Shown: positions 1-11,012, counted from the first letter of the stretch. The stretch: DNA of 63,759 nucleotides from RFSX01 sp964495785 (GCA_964495785.1 CAZBXL010000014.1:1-63759), one strand, 5' to 3'. The notes: generated by a model from the sequence alone, not told the origin. Numbers and translations: made by a program.

Positions 1-299
1 ATCTTATCTCTGTTGTCACCTTGAATGATGATCTCTCCATTTTTTTGAGAACCTCCGACACCTAAGAAAGACTTAAGTTCTCGTTCAAGATCTTTCATGA
101 GTGCATTCGTCATATCCAGACCTCTGATGATGGAGTTGGGTTTACCTTTTCTTTTCTCCAGATGTACTCTGATACTTGATTTCGCAACGAAATGATTGCT
201 TTTCACTTTTGGTTCTTTGGGTTCCTCTGGCGCATTCTCAGGATTGCCCATTTTTTGAAAATCATCCCAGTTAAGGGAAGTTCCTTTTTGTTTAGACAT
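1..299 (-). CDS. SUI1/YciH-family translation initiation factor, 3' end cut by window
   Basis: Reading leftward from an ATG at 297-299 gives about 99 residues with no stop before the window edge, so the C-terminus is missing. The N-terminal 40 residues are polar and Lys/Glu/Pro rich. They are followed by a basic segment with RVHLEKRKGKPNSIIRGLD and then a stretch containing LKSFLGVGGSQKNGEIIIQG. These are hallmarks of the SUI1/eIF1-like fold found in bacterial YciH proteins. Family knowledge: YciH-type proteins bind the 30S subunit and influence start-codon fidelity; the bacterial role is minor or conditional. The gene stands alone at this edge, with about 700 bp of non-coding DNA upstream. 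Confidence 0.85.
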   Translation of the reverse strand, partial: MSKQKGTSLNWDDFQKMGNPENAPEEPKEPKVKSNHFVAKSSIRVHLEKRKGKPNSIIRGLDMTNALMKDLERELKSFLGVGGSQKNGEIIIQGDNRDK

Positions 300-999
300 A
301 GTATATGTAATTACTTAATGCAAAAGATAATAAATCAATTTCATATTAAGAATCTTAGCATAGTTTAATTGGCCTTAAGTTGAGTTGAGACTTATTCTAT
401 TCGTTATACAAACTTTATAAATACCCAATAAATTTAGTTGTCTCATGTAGAGTATTTTGATTGACCCCATATTGAATAAAGTGAGCTCCATTATCTATTT
501 ATACTATGTATTATCCAGATTGACTTGGCTATGTTGCCTTTAATGATGACTGATAATTATAATTAGTGTTCATCATTTTCAGTGGGCAATAAGAGCTTTA
601 TTGAGGTCAAATCCAGCACAGATTATTGTAATATTTTTTACAAAAATGTAAATAATAGGTCTATTGTATTTCTTTCATTGCATCCTGTTCTATTGGATTC
701 AGTGTGTCTCTAAGTATATCCATTTTTGCTATGGTTACTATTAATTCTGTTGCCTCTCCTCATATTTTATCAATTTATCTCACATATTAATTTTTTTCTA
801 TATCAGATCAAATTATTGTCATACAGCGAACTATACATTATTATAAATTCTAATGTGAAATCATATTATTCATAGTTGTAATGCGAGACTCTTTTTGGAA
901 TAGATGTTGGTCTTAGTACCACGATGAAAAAGGGTTTGGTGTATCAAATACCCAAATTTCCTTTTTACGAGCAAAAACGAATACAATTAATATTTAAGA
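300..999. other. Long non-coding interval
   Basis: This is a 700-base A+T-rich stretch between the divergent SUI1-like gene and the first giant secreted protein. I see no convincing ORF, tRNA or terminator in it. About 930-950 there is a weak hairpin with GGGT/ACCC pairing plus TTG/CAA across a small bulge, lying in what would be the 5' untranslated region of the gene starting at 1000. Both flanking genes read away from the interval, so it should contain two divergent promoters. I could not place either one with confidence. Confidence 0.4.
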
Positions 1000-3900
1000 A
1001 TGATGATTAAAACATTTCTTACCGTTGTAAAACGCAATCAGTTCCTAATTTGGATTTTTCTCCTTATTGGGATGCAGAGTCTTAATGCACAAGTATCCTA
1101 CAAGTGTGGATGTGATGATGCCCTTGACAATGATGTTATAGAATTCAGGATAACAATCCAAGGTGACAATGTAGATGCTGACGAGACATGGACACTAAGT
1201 AGTGCTTCCAATCTATTTTTAAGCTTAAACCCGCTGGTTCCCGTTCCTAACGGTTTTGTTGTGCCGCCTACCTCTGCAGATCCTGCAGTATACGAGGTTG
1301 TCGGTTTTGCATATAACAATGTTATGCCATTCGTTATGGTCACTGGACCTAATGGTATGCCAATAGATGTCAACATGATAACATGTATGAAACCAGTCGC
1401 TGAGATTATGGTAGACGGAGGTACAGATGTCTGTGCTGGCGCAGCAGTTGATCTATCGATTGAAGTGACGCTCGGTAATATCGTTCCTACGACAGTAGAT
1501 AATTCTACAGTTGTGTTTACGGCTCCTGGTAGTAGCAGTATCATGTCTAATGCTGATGGTACAGGTTCAGTTGCATTTGGTAGTTCTGGAAGTTTTCTTG
1601 TAGGTGTCTCGGGAGAAACTTTTGCAGGTTGCGAGTTTTCTGGTGAGATAGTAGTTGATGTTACAGATGCATCTGAAGGTATGGAGATTATGGGAGCAGA
1701 TCTATTATGTACTGCTAATGTTTCTGATATACCTTTCTTAGTAAGTAATCCTAATGATCTATCAGTAGAGTGGACAAGCTCATCTCCTGCAGTTACATTC
1801 GATCCGTCAGGATTGACTCCAACTACAGGAAGTGGATCATCAGTAGATGTTACATTCCCTGCGGTAGTAGGTACTTATACATTATCAGTATCTAATTCAG
1901 ATCCTGATGGTTGTGATATTAATAATGTATCTAAGGATGTAACTATAGTAGAGACAATCGATACAGTAGGTATAACAGGTAGTACATATATATGCTTAGG
2001 AGAGTCAGAAGATTATACTATAGCTAATGCAAGTTCTTACTCAGGCCTACAATGGTCAGTAAGTCCTACTGCGGGAGCAACTTTAGTCCCTATGAGTGGA
2101 GCATCTGACTTAGTTAGATTGTCTATATCTCAAGCTGGAGATTATGATCTGACTGTAACTGGTGTAAGTGCAGATGGATGCCCTATAGAGAGTACAATAA
2201 CTATAACAGGAGCTGATGATGTATCTGCATCTTTAGCTTGTAATAACACTGTTAATGTATCGCTTAATAATAATTGTATTTTAATGTTAGAAGCGGATGT
2301 TATTCTCGAGGGTGAGAATCTAAATAACGACGCTTATACACTTGAGATATTTGATGAGACAGCTGGAATGGCGTTGACTTCTAATATGATAACTCAAGAT
2401 CAGTTAGGACATACATTTAGAGTAACTGTGAGTCAGAGATGTGGTGGTAACTCTTGTTGGGGTAACCTAATCGTAGAAGATAAATCTATTACGCCATTAT
2501 CACCATTCTGTAGCGATAGTCCTGCATTTACAACATGCTTTAATTTTGATGATAATGCTAATCCTCCAGGATTCCCAGATTTTCCTGATGATGTGACTGT
2601 GACATATAGAGAGAGTTCTATGGACTGGTTACTTCAGGGATTTGATAACTGTAGTGATGCTATATTAACTGTATCAGATGAGAATACATCTTCTGGTGTA
2701 TGTGCAGATCCTCAGACAATAGAGAGAACGTGGACAGCAACAGATGTTAATAATGGAGCAACTTCGACTTGTCAGGTTGATGTTATGGTGAGCCTTGTAG
2801 ATGAATCATCTATCGTATGGCCTCCTAATTATGATACAGTCTTAGATGCTGAAGGAGGAGATAATTCTGTCATGGATACAGATAATACATTTGGATCTCT
2901 TGATCCTTGTAATACAGTAGGCAATGCAGCAGCAATAGATAATCCTAACTTATTTTGTGGTAATCAATGGATAGCTCTTGAGGATGGTAATCCTTCTCCA
3001 GAGTGTACAGGATTCCCTGGCGGATTATTATGTACTAATTTACAATTGATTGGATTTAAAGATGATGTTCTTCCTATATGTGGAGAATCAAAGAAGATAT
3101 TAAGAAGATGGACAGTATGGGATGCATGTGCCAATGATGAAGTCATGTATACGCAAATCATTACGATCATGGATACACGTGCACCGATATGTTCTGCACC
3201 TCCTGAGTCACAAGCATTCACAGAAGTACATGAGTGTGGTGGTACTGTATTTTTAGATGCTCCATTAATTGCTGGAGAATGCGAAGAGACTTCTTATACG
3301 GTGACCTATAAGTTAAGAGATGATAGAGGAATTATTCCTGCAGAGTTCTCTGACGAAGGTGTCGTATTTGATGCGCAAGCAAATCTTTTCAAAATCGAAA
3401 ATTTACCTTTCTCTTCAGATACAGTATGGGTTAATTATATAGTAAGAGATGTATGTGGTAATCAGACAAGCAGCTGTCTTACTGAGATAGAATTGTTAGA
3501 TAATGAACAACCGATTCCGGCTTGTGATTTAAATAATTCTGTTACGCTTAATGAAGAGGGTTGTGCATTTGCAACGCCTGGAACATTCGACGATAATAGC
3601 TGGGATAACTGTGGAATATTTAGTACGGTTATTCAGAAGATGGATTCGAGATGTGATTGTGAGTTATCGAGATATGATTTCTTAGATTACTTAGGGACGA
3701 CAGGTGGTAAGTACTATTATCTATCTAAAGATAAGGTACATGCCGGAAGAGCATTTGACTTAGCAGCTTCTATAGAAGGGCATGTAGTAACAGTTAATTC
3801 TGCTGCTGAAAACACATGGATAAGAGAGCAAGTGAATAGATTCCAAAATGGAGAAATATATACTATAGGATTACAAGGTACAAGTAATGGTGCTATGGTA

Positions 3901-6612
3901 GATGCTGGTATGACGTGGCAGAGTGGAACAAGTACACACAGAAACTGGGCTGCTTCAGAACCAGTTATAGATAAGAATATTCTTGCAAGAGGAGATGTAC
4001 ATGTATTTGTTAATGCAGATGGTACATGGGATGCAGAGAGAAGAAATTATATAGAAACTTACTATGTTGTCGAAAGAGATGAGATGTGTGGATGGTCACA
4101 GAAAGTTAAGTTCTGTTGTAGCGATGTAGGACAAGAGACAATGGTAGCACTACGTGTGATAGATAACTTCGGTAATCATAACCAATGTATGGTTAATGTG
4201 ACTGTAAGAGATTTTATAGCACCAGTAATTACATGTCCGGCTAACGTAACGATAGACTGTGATGATGACGTAAGTGACATTAATTCACAACCGACAGTAT
4301 CTGACTTATGTGGGATAGATGATGTTGTAGAAGTTGTAGGTGATGATACATATGAGTGTGGAGATGATTTTGTTTTGATAAACAGAACATTTACTGTAAC
4401 AGATATAGGAGGTAACAGAAGTTCTTGTACTCAAGTTATAAGAAAAGAAAATAGAACTCCATTTACAGAAAGTAATATAACATGGCCTGCAGATTATACA
4501 TTCAATAATGACAGATGTACGCTTGAAGATATAGATCCTGAGGATATTCCGAATGCAAGAAGTCAAGAGCCAGTTATCAGAGCTAATTCTTGTAGTGATG
4601 TTGTATTTACATATGAAGATCTATTGTTTACGATTGTTGATGGATATTGTCAGAAGCTTGTAAGAACTTGGACAGTAGTAGACTGGTGTCAACCATCAAG
4701 AGTATTTACTTATGATCAAGTCATTAAGTTAAACAATACTATAGCACCTCAGATCAGTTCGACTTCGTGTTCTACGATGACAATCGCAGAAGGTGATGGA
4801 GAATTAGTAGGAGAGTGCATGGTAAGAGTAGATGGATTAATAGCTGAGTTAGATGATGTAAATAATAATTGTTCTGAGACTATTACTTGGACATATTCAG
4901 TCATCTTAGACGGATCTACGGGTACACCTGATAGGTCAGGAACAAGTAATGATGCAAGTGGTGTATTCCCTTATGGAACTCATACAATTACTTATACAGC
5001 AACTGATGCATGTGGTAATGAAGATTCTTGTAGTAAGACATTAGTTGTCAATGATAACAAAGCGCCAACACCTTATTGCTTAGGCGAGGTTGTATTACCA
5101 TTGAGTACAGATGGGACAATAGAAGTGTGGGCAGAAGATTTTGATTTAGGTTCTCAAGATGATTGTCCTAATGGTACTGTGACGGCATCGTTTAGTGAGA
5201 CGACTATCGTACGTAATATAACTTTTAACTGTGATGATCTTAATCCAGGCAGCAATGTCGGTAATGTAGAGTTACAAGTATATTTCCATGATGCTTCTGG
5301 TAATGTATCATTCTGTACAGTAGACGTTATCCTACAGGATAACAGAAATGTATGTGATAACGTAGGCACTGGAACTAAAGTAGCTATATCAGGTCAGATT
5401 ATGACTGAAGATTTTGAAATGGTAGATCAGGTAGAAGTATCTATTATGTCAGGAGATATTAATTTCCCTCAGATGGATATGGCACAGATGGGAGATTATG
5501 CATTCACTGATCTTAATGCATATGAGGATTATGTTATCACACCATCTAAAGATATTGATTACTTAAATGGTGTAAGTACACTTGACCTGCTACTTATACA
5601 GAGACATATTTTAGGATCTGCATTTTTAGATTCTCCTTATAAGATAATAGCAGCAGATATTGATAACTCGGAGACGATTACAGCGATTGACTTGATTGAA
5701 TTAAGAAAGTTAATATTAGGAATCTATGATGAGTTACCTAAGAATGACTCATGGAGATTTGTCGATGCAAGTCACACATTTGCAGATGCATTAAGACCAT
5801 TCCCTTATCCAGAAGTTATTGATTATCAGAATCTGGATCAGGATGCACTATTGTCTAACTTCATGGGAGTAAAAATAGGTGATGTTAATGGTTCAGCTCT
5901 GGCTAATGCACAATCTGCTGCTATTGACAGTAGAAGTGGAGATGCTTACGGTATCATACTACAAGACGCTAAGACAGATAAAGGTAATAGAAGACTACAA
6001 GCAGTAGCTAATCAAGATATAGACTTAGCGGGACTACAGATGACGATGCAGATAGCTGACAACAGTCAAGGTATCATGGCAGTCATTCCGATGACATTAG
6101 AGATAGCTAATGAAAATGTAGCTTGGGATAAACTCTCAGATGGACAATTAGTATTAAGCTGGAATAGTCTTGATGTTAAACCAGTAAGAGAAGGTGAGAT
6201 CTTATTTGAAGTCTTACTTTCTGGTGAAGGAAATGCTACGGCACAATTGTTAGATGGTCCTCTCAGAAGTGAAGTTTACGAACTTAAGGGTAATGATATC
6301 AATGTAAGAAATATCAACCTTATAGATAATACAAATCAATTGAGTGAGTTTGAATTTTCTGTCAATCAGAATGTGCCTAATCCATTCAAAGATGAGTCAG
6401 TAATAGAATTTATGCTTCCTTCTGATAGTGAAGTTATATTCTCTGTCACAGATCAGAATGGTAGACTTGTCTACACAAATACCAAGATATATAGCGCTGG
6501 AAATAATCAGATCGTCATTCAAGCTGATGATATGAATGTAAGTGGTGTAATGTACTATCAGTTGTCTACAGACAAGTATACATCTACTAAGAGAATGATT
6601 GTAATCCGATAA
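1000..6612 (+). CDS. Giant T9SS-exported HYR-like/C-type lectin/dockerin protein
   Basis: The 1870-residue protein starts with a signal peptide ending near Ala30-Gln31. Most of its length is repeated Ig/HYR-like units rich in Cys, Asp and Thr, with recurring motifs such as TWTVVDWCQP and YTATDACGN. A C-type lectin-like segment lies at about residues 888-1030 and is inserted inside one HYR-like unit, because the halves on either side match a continuous unit in the next gene. A degenerate dockerin-like pair follows at about 1518-1590, with DIDNSETITAID as the calcium-loop-like half and IGDVNG after it. A T9SS type A sorting domain begins near 1785 with NVPNPF and ends in KRMIVIR. The protein is predicted to be secreted by T9SS and attached to the surface or released. 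Its ligand is unknown. It sits 20 bp upstream of a paralogue and probably shares a transcript with it. The ATG at 1003 is an equally possible start. Confidence 0.88.
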   Translation: MMIKTFLTVVKRNQFLIWIFLLIGMQSLNAQVSYKCGCDDALDNDVIEFRITIQGDNVDADETWTLSSASNLFLSLNPLVPVPNGFVVPPTSADPAVYEVVGFAYNNVMPFVMVTGPNGMPIDVNMITCMKPVAEIMVDGGTDVCAGAAVDLSIEVTLGNIVPTTVDNSTVVFTAPGSSSIMSNADGTGSVAFGSSGSFLVGVSGETFAGCEFSGEIVVDVTDASEGMEIMGADLLCTANVSDIPFLVSNPNDLSVEWTSSSPAVTFDPSGLTPTTGSGSSVDVTFPAVVGTYTLSVSNSDPDGCDINNVSKDVTIVETIDTVGITGSTYICLGESEDYTIANASSYSGLQWSVSPTAGATLVPMSGASDLVRLSISQAGDYDLTVTGVSADGCPIESTITITGADDVSASLACNNTVNVSLNNNCILMLEADVILEGENLNNDAYTLEIFDETAGMALTSNMITQDQLGHTFRVTVSQRCGGNSCWGNLIVEDKSITPLSPFCSDSPAFTTCFNFDDNANPPGFPDFPDDVTVTYRESSMDWLLQGFDNCSDAILTVSDENTSSGVCADPQTIERTWTATDVNNGATSTCQVDVMVSLVDESSIVWPPNYDTVLDAEGGDNSVMDTDNTFGSLDPCNTVGNAAAIDNPNLFCGNQWIALEDGNPSPECTGFPGGLLCTNLQLIGFKDDVLPICGESKKILRRWTVWDACANDEVMYTQIITIMDTRAPICSAPPESQAFTEVHECGGTVFLDAPLIAGECEETSYTVTYKLRDDRGIIPAEFSDEGVVFDAQANLFKIENLPFSSDTVWVNYIVRDVCGNQTSSCLTEIELLDNEQPIPACDLNNSVTLNEEGCAFATPGTFDDNSWDNCGIFSTVIQKMDSRCDCELSRYDFLDYLGTTGGKYYYLSKDKVHAGRAFDLAASIEGHVVTVNSAAENTWIREQVNRFQNGEIYTIGLQGTSNGAMVDAGMTWQSGTSTHRNWAASEPVIDKNILARGDVHVFVNADGTWDAERRNYIETYYVVERDEMCGWSQKVKFCCSDVGQETMVALRVIDNFGNHNQCMVNVTVRDFIAPVITCPANVTIDCDDDVSDINSQPTVSDLCGIDDVVEVVGDDTYECGDDFVLINRTFTVTDIGGNRSSCTQVIRKENRTPFTESNITWPADYTFNNDRCTLEDIDPEDIPNARSQEPVIRANSCSDVVFTYEDLLFTIVDGYCQKLVRTWTVVDWCQPSRVFTYDQVIKLNNTIAPQISSTSCSTMTIAEGDGELVGECMVRVDGLIAELDDVNNNCSETITWTYSVILDGSTGTPDRSGTSNDASGVFPYGTHTITYTATDACGNEDSCSKTLVVNDNKAPTPYCLGEVVLPLSTDGTIEVWAEDFDLGSQDDCPNGTVTASFSETTIVRNITFNCDDLNPGSNVGNVELQVYFHDASGNVSFCTVDVILQDNRNVCDNVGTGTKVAISGQIMTEDFEMVDQVEVSIMSGDINFPQMDMAQMGDYAFTDLNAYEDYVITPSKDIDYLNGVSTLDLLLIQRHILGSAFLDSPYKIIAADIDNSETITAIDLIELRKLILGIYDELPKNDSWRFVDASHTFADALRPFPYPEVIDYQNLDQDALLSNFMGVKIGDVNGSALANAQSAAIDSRSGDAYGIILQDAKTDKGNRRLQAVANQDIDLAGLQMTMQIADNSQGIMAVIPMTLEIANENVAWDKLSDGQLVLSWNSLDVKPVREGEILFEVLLSGEGNATAQLLDGPLRSEVYELKGNDINVRNINLIDNTNQLSEFEFSVNQNVPNPFKDESVIEFMLPSDSEVIFSVTDQNGRLVYTNTKIYSAGNNQIVIQADDMNVSGVMYYQLSTDKYTSTKRMIVIR

Positions 6613-6632
6613 TCCAGTAAAGAGAAATAGAA

Positions 6633-9600
6633 ATGAAAAACGAAATTTTAATAAACACAAAACATAAAATGTACAATCATATGTCTAAGTTTAGAACATT
6701 AAGTTTGTCTGTACAATGCTGGATGATTTGTCTAATGACGATGTGTGTTGCTACTACAATATCGGCACAATGTGATGATATTAATTTAGCTTGTAATGGT
6801 GGTGTGAATGTATCAATAAGTGAAGATTGTTTCGCGGAAGTGACTGTCGATCTTATTTTAGAGAATCCTCCATTTGACGTATTTCCTGATACAGAAGCTA
6901 ACTATGCTATTACAATCATGGATGCATTAGCTGATACAATTGTAGAGACACCGACTGCTGATAGGATAGTAGGACAGGAGTATGTAGGTCGTACTTTAGA
7001 AGTATCAGTAGAGCTTATACCTTGTGGTATCAGCTGCTGGGGATTTCTTACAGTAGAAGATAAGATAGGTCCTAAGTTTTGGGACTGTACGAATGGCTTT
7101 TTGCCAGATGTCGTTCTTTCATGCGACGAGTTTGAAGGAGCAACTATCCCTGATCCACAGATCGGAGGATTCTGTACCGATAAGTTATTGACATTTGCTG
7201 ATGATACATCCTCTTTAGCATGTGTAGGGGCATTCGCTGTTCAGATATTAAGAACATATACTGCCTCAGATGATGCAGGTAACTCCTCTCAGTGTCAATT
7301 AAATATCTTTGTAGAGAAAGCTAATTTAGCTGATATCGTATTCCCAGATAATTACACAGATGTATTGACGTCGGCATCATCTTGTGATGAGGCTGATGAT
7401 ATATCACCTGCAGTAACAGGATTTCCTACAGGAATTTCTTGTCCTAACATTATGTTTTTCTACTCGGACATAGATTATCCACAATGTGGAATTCAGAGAA
7501 AATTACTGAGAGATTGGTTTGTGATTGATTGGTGTACAGGACAGTCAAGGGATTTTGGACAGATTATCAAGATCGTTGATAATATAGCACCTATAAGTGT
7601 ATGTCCTCCTGATACATTAAGATTGCCACTTGATCCAGCGACATGTACTGCTACTCCCGTACTTAACCCTATGGCTATAGCTGGTTTTGATATGACAGGA
7701 GCATTAGATCAAGCTACTCTATTAGATTGTTCACTTCCTATTACTATAGAGGTAGGTTTCTTGCCTGCTATACCAGGAACTGATCAGCCTATAGAAGGTC
7801 CGTATACGATCATCCCGACTAATACTCAAGGACTATATGAATTACCAGAAGTAGAGGAGGCAGCATGGATAAGATATTGTTTTACGGATGCATGTGGTAA
7901 TTCTACTAAGAACGATCCTACTCCTGATGATCCTTTAGATGCTGATAATACGTGTTGTTTCTTTGAGATCACTACAATGGATGCCAATCCTCCAATTGCT
8001 ATATGTGAAGGATTCACTAAGGTTCCATTATTAGAGGGTGGTATGACAGAAATTCCAGCGTCTTCTTTTGATGATACCAGTTTTGATCCATGTGGAGAGA
8101 TAGCAAGTTTCCAAGTCAAAAGAGAGCAGAGCTTCTGTCCAGGTTTTCCTGAAGAAGCTACGACATTTGGAGAATCAGTTCATTTCTGTTGTGCTGATTT
8201 AGGAGATACAATAACGATAAGACTAAGAGTATTTGATACAGACGGAAACTTCTCAGAATGTCTTGGACTCGTATGTGTGCAAGATCAAGGATCTACTTCA
8301 GTATCATGTATGGATGCATCTATTAATCTTGATTGTGATGAAGACTTTACTGATAGAGCACTAACAGGTGTTCCTTCAGGAGGGAGTGATGAGTGTAATA
8401 ACGGAATAATAGTAGGTGATGATATGTTTTCATTCACTGGATTTGATGAAGCATGTGGAATAGGTACAATAAGAAGAACGGTGAGAGTAACTGACCTTAA
8501 TGGTGTGGTACTAAGAACTTGTACACAGAATATCAATTTTGATGAAGATGATAATCCTACTGTACTTATGCAAGGAGATTATACTTTCCCTGCAGATATT
8601 ATGTTAGATCAATGTTCTTCTACATTTTCTTTAGATCCTCAGTTTACAGGATTGCCTACGACTAATAAAGAATTCGGATGTACTAATATTGCTATTTCAT
8701 TCAAAGATAGTAGTCCATTTATATCTAATGATGATGGTGTATGTTTCAAGATACAAAGAACATGGACGGTGGTTGACTGGTGTAGATTTGATCCAGGTAA
8801 TCCAGGGCAATTCTCTGATACCGGTGTTCAAGAAATAACGGTCAAAAATGATATTAGTCCATCTATAGTATGTCCTACGACGCCTGTAAGAGTCGAAGCA
8901 GAAGCTGGATTATGTGAGGCACAAGTAGATATAACTGTGCAAGCAAGTACAACTTGTACAAGCCCATTAGGTGCATCATATACATTAGATGCTTTTAGTG
9001 ATGGGAGTATCGATGATAGTGGTGAGGGACTGACACTTAGTGGAGTCTATCCTGTAGGAACACATAGAGTCACCTTTACAGTAACTAATGAATGCGGGGC
9101 AACTCCTGCGATATGTACTGTGACATTTATAGTGTCAGGTGATAAAGCGCCTACGCCGATATGTCTTGCAAGCGTGGTACAGCCATTAGGTCAAGATGGG
9201 ACTATTGATGTATGGGCAAGTGATTTTAATTTTAAAAGTGAAGGTGGATGCGATAGAGATGATGATTTAATATTTTCATTTTTAGCTCCTGGCGAGGCAG
9301 GTTATCCTCAGACGGCACAGACATTTACATGTGATGACATCGTCAATGGTATAGCGACTGCACTTCCGATTATTATCTATGTGATAGATGAATCTGGAAG
9401 TTTCTCTTCTTGCTTTACGGAATTAGTTCTACAAGATAACTTAGATGTATGTACGGATGCTGCTGGCTCGAGAGCTGTTGTAGCAGGAAGTGTCATGACA
9501 GAACACAGCGAGCCTGTAGAGAATGTTATGGTAGAAATGAGAAATATGACAATGCAAGAAAATGTGATGGATATGACTTCAGTGACAGGTGGATTTGCGT

Positions 9601-10721
9601 TTGAAGAATTAAGCTATTATATGGATTATGCAATTGAGCCAGAGAGTGATGTTGATTATCTTAATGGAGTGTCGACATTGGATCTCGTGCACATGCAAAG
9701 ACATATTTTAGGACAGTCGCCATTGGATTCTCCTTACAAATTAATTGCAGCTGATATAGATAATTCATCTTCAGTAACAGCTATAGATCTTATCCAGTTA
9801 AGAAAACTGATATTAGGTATATATGACGAATTACCACAGAATGATTCTTGGGCGTATATTCCAGCAGGTCATGAGTTTGTAGATGAGATGGCTCCTTGGA
9901 ATAGTCCTAACAGAATAGATCTTCAGAGTCTTTACATTTCAGAAATGGATGCTGACTTTGTAGCAGTTAAGATAGGTGATGTTAATAATAGTGCAGTTGT
10001 TAATCTAAATACAACTAACATAGAAAGCAGAAGTAATGATAAATTAATGCTCAGTACAGAGAACATGTCTTATAAGGCAGGAGAACTCGTAGCTGTGCCA
10101 TTAAGAGTTGATAGAGATGCTGATTTATCAGGTCTACAATTTACGATAGAATTTGATTCAGATAACTTATTATTTGAAGGAATAGATAACGGTGCAGTAT
10201 CTGTAATGCAGAATAATTTTGCTTTACTTAATAATTACGATGGTGTATTAACTTTTAGCTTTGATGATCAGACGGGCATAACTCTAACCAATAATGACAT
10301 TCTCTTTACCATTTACTTTGAAGCTAAACAATCATCATCAGTACTTTCAGATATCGACCTTACTTCTAAGGTAACAAGAGCTGAGGCATATAATCATAGC
10401 GATGAGGTCTTAGATATTAATTTCGTGACACGTGTATTATCTGCTGACGATAACTTTGATGGATTAGAAGTTTTTCAGAACGAACCTAACCCGTTCTCTG
10501 ATGAGACGACGATTGCATTCTATATTCCTGAATCTCAGAAGGTCCAGTTGACTGTTTTAGATGCAGCAGGTAAAGTTCTTGTAGAGCAATCAGGATTATT
10601 CCATGAAGGTATTAACGACTTTAGAGTTTCTGCAGACCAATTAAGTTCTGCTGGTATACTCATATACAGAATAGAAAGTGAATCATCAAGTGTAACTAAG
10701 AAGATGATTCTTGTAAAATAA
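6633..10721 (+). CDS. Giant T9SS-exported HYR-like protein with dockerin-like and cohesin-like modules
   Basis: The 1362-residue protein is a paralogue of the upstream gene and lacks the lectin insertion. A signal peptide ends around residues 44-46 (TISAQ). The two later ATGs at 6669 and 6681 would give a more usual signal-peptide length, so the annotated start may be too early. HYR-like repeats run to about residue 950. A dockerin-like pair lies at about 1005-1075 (ADIDNSSSVTAIDLIQLRK), followed by IGDVNNS. A cohesin-like beta domain lies at about 1138-1270, with YKAGELVAVPLRVD and LSGLQFTIEFDSDNLLF. The T9SS type A sorting domain starts near 1278 (FQNEPNPF) and ends in KKMILVK. Having a dockerin-like and a cohesin-like module in one chain could allow self-association, but these degenerate modules may instead be structural. 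The gene ends just before a strong terminator. Confidence 0.87.
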   Translation: MKNEILINTKHKMYNHMSKFRTLSLSVQCWMICLMTMCVATTISAQCDDINLACNGGVNVSISEDCFAEVTVDLILENPPFDVFPDTEANYAITIMDALADTIVETPTADRIVGQEYVGRTLEVSVELIPCGISCWGFLTVEDKIGPKFWDCTNGFLPDVVLSCDEFEGATIPDPQIGGFCTDKLLTFADDTSSLACVGAFAVQILRTYTASDDAGNSSQCQLNIFVEKANLADIVFPDNYTDVLTSASSCDEADDISPAVTGFPTGISCPNIMFFYSDIDYPQCGIQRKLLRDWFVIDWCTGQSRDFGQIIKIVDNIAPISVCPPDTLRLPLDPATCTATPVLNPMAIAGFDMTGALDQATLLDCSLPITIEVGFLPAIPGTDQPIEGPYTIIPTNTQGLYELPEVEEAAWIRYCFTDACGNSTKNDPTPDDPLDADNTCCFFEITTMDANPPIAICEGFTKVPLLEGGMTEIPASSFDDTSFDPCGEIASFQVKREQSFCPGFPEEATTFGESVHFCCADLGDTITIRLRVFDTDGNFSECLGLVCVQDQGSTSVSCMDASINLDCDEDFTDRALTGVPSGGSDECNNGIIVGDDMFSFTGFDEACGIGTIRRTVRVTDLNGVVLRTCTQNINFDEDDNPTVLMQGDYTFPADIMLDQCSSTFSLDPQFTGLPTTNKEFGCTNIAISFKDSSPFISNDDGVCFKIQRTWTVVDWCRFDPGNPGQFSDTGVQEITVKNDISPSIVCPTTPVRVEAEAGLCEAQVDITVQASTTCTSPLGASYTLDAFSDGSIDDSGEGLTLSGVYPVGTHRVTFTVTNECGATPAICTVTFIVSGDKAPTPICLASVVQPLGQDGTIDVWASDFNFKSEGGCDRDDDLIFSFLAPGEAGYPQTAQTFTCDDIVNGIATALPIIIYVIDESGSFSSCFTELVLQDNLDVCTDAAGSRAVVAGSVMTEHSEPVENVMVEMRNMTMQENVMDMTSVTGGFAFEELSYYMDYAIEPESDVDYLNGVSTLDLVHMQRHILGQSPLDSPYKLIAADIDNSSSVTAIDLIQLRKLILGIYDELPQNDSWAYIPAGHEFVDEMAPWNSPNRIDLQSLYISEMDADFVAVKIGDVNNSAVVNLNTTNIESRSNDKLMLSTENMSYKAGELVAVPLRVDRDADLSGLQFTIEFDSDNLLFEGIDNGAVSVMQNNFALLNNYDGVLTFSFDDQTGITLTNNDILFTIYFEAKQSSSVLSDIDLTSKVTRAEAYNHSDEVLDINFVTRVLSADDNFDGLEVFQNEPNPFSDETTIAFYIPESQKVQLTVLDAAGKVLVEQSGLFHEGINDFRVSADQLSSAGILIYRIESESSSVTKKMILVK

Positions 10722-10742
10722 AATGTGTTTTTTTGTGTTCGT

Positions 10743-10778
10743 AAAGCCGATTGTACATAGTTGCAGTCGGCTTTTTTT
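10743..10778 (+). terminator. Rho-independent terminator after the paralogous secreted-protein pair
   Basis: The arms AAAGCCGATTG and CAGTCGGCTTT pair with one mismatch around a short loop and run directly into a tract of seven T. It starts about 20 bases after the stop codon at 10721, as expected for the end of the two-gene transcript. Confidence 0.85.
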
Positions 10779-11012
10779 GTTATATCTTTGTATTTTAAAA
10801 CCCCTCTTGTTTATTTAATTGTTCACCCAATGTAATCGAGGATATCCTTGGTTTATATAGAGTTCAATGTACTCTTGAGCATATTCTTTTTAGTTGTAGA
10901 ATGTATAAATTTTCAAAAATAGATTCTATACATCTTGTTTGTGAACTGAGCAATTAACGATTTATTCTATACTCAATAAAAGTGTACGGTGTAATCAAAA
11001 TTATTTATAACA

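Noticed and set aside
1000..10721. A cellulosome-type scaffold
   Set aside because: The dockerin and cohesin-like modules are degenerate, no cellulases or carbohydrate-binding enzymes accompany them, and such modules are common in Bacteroidota surface proteins without forming cellulosomes.
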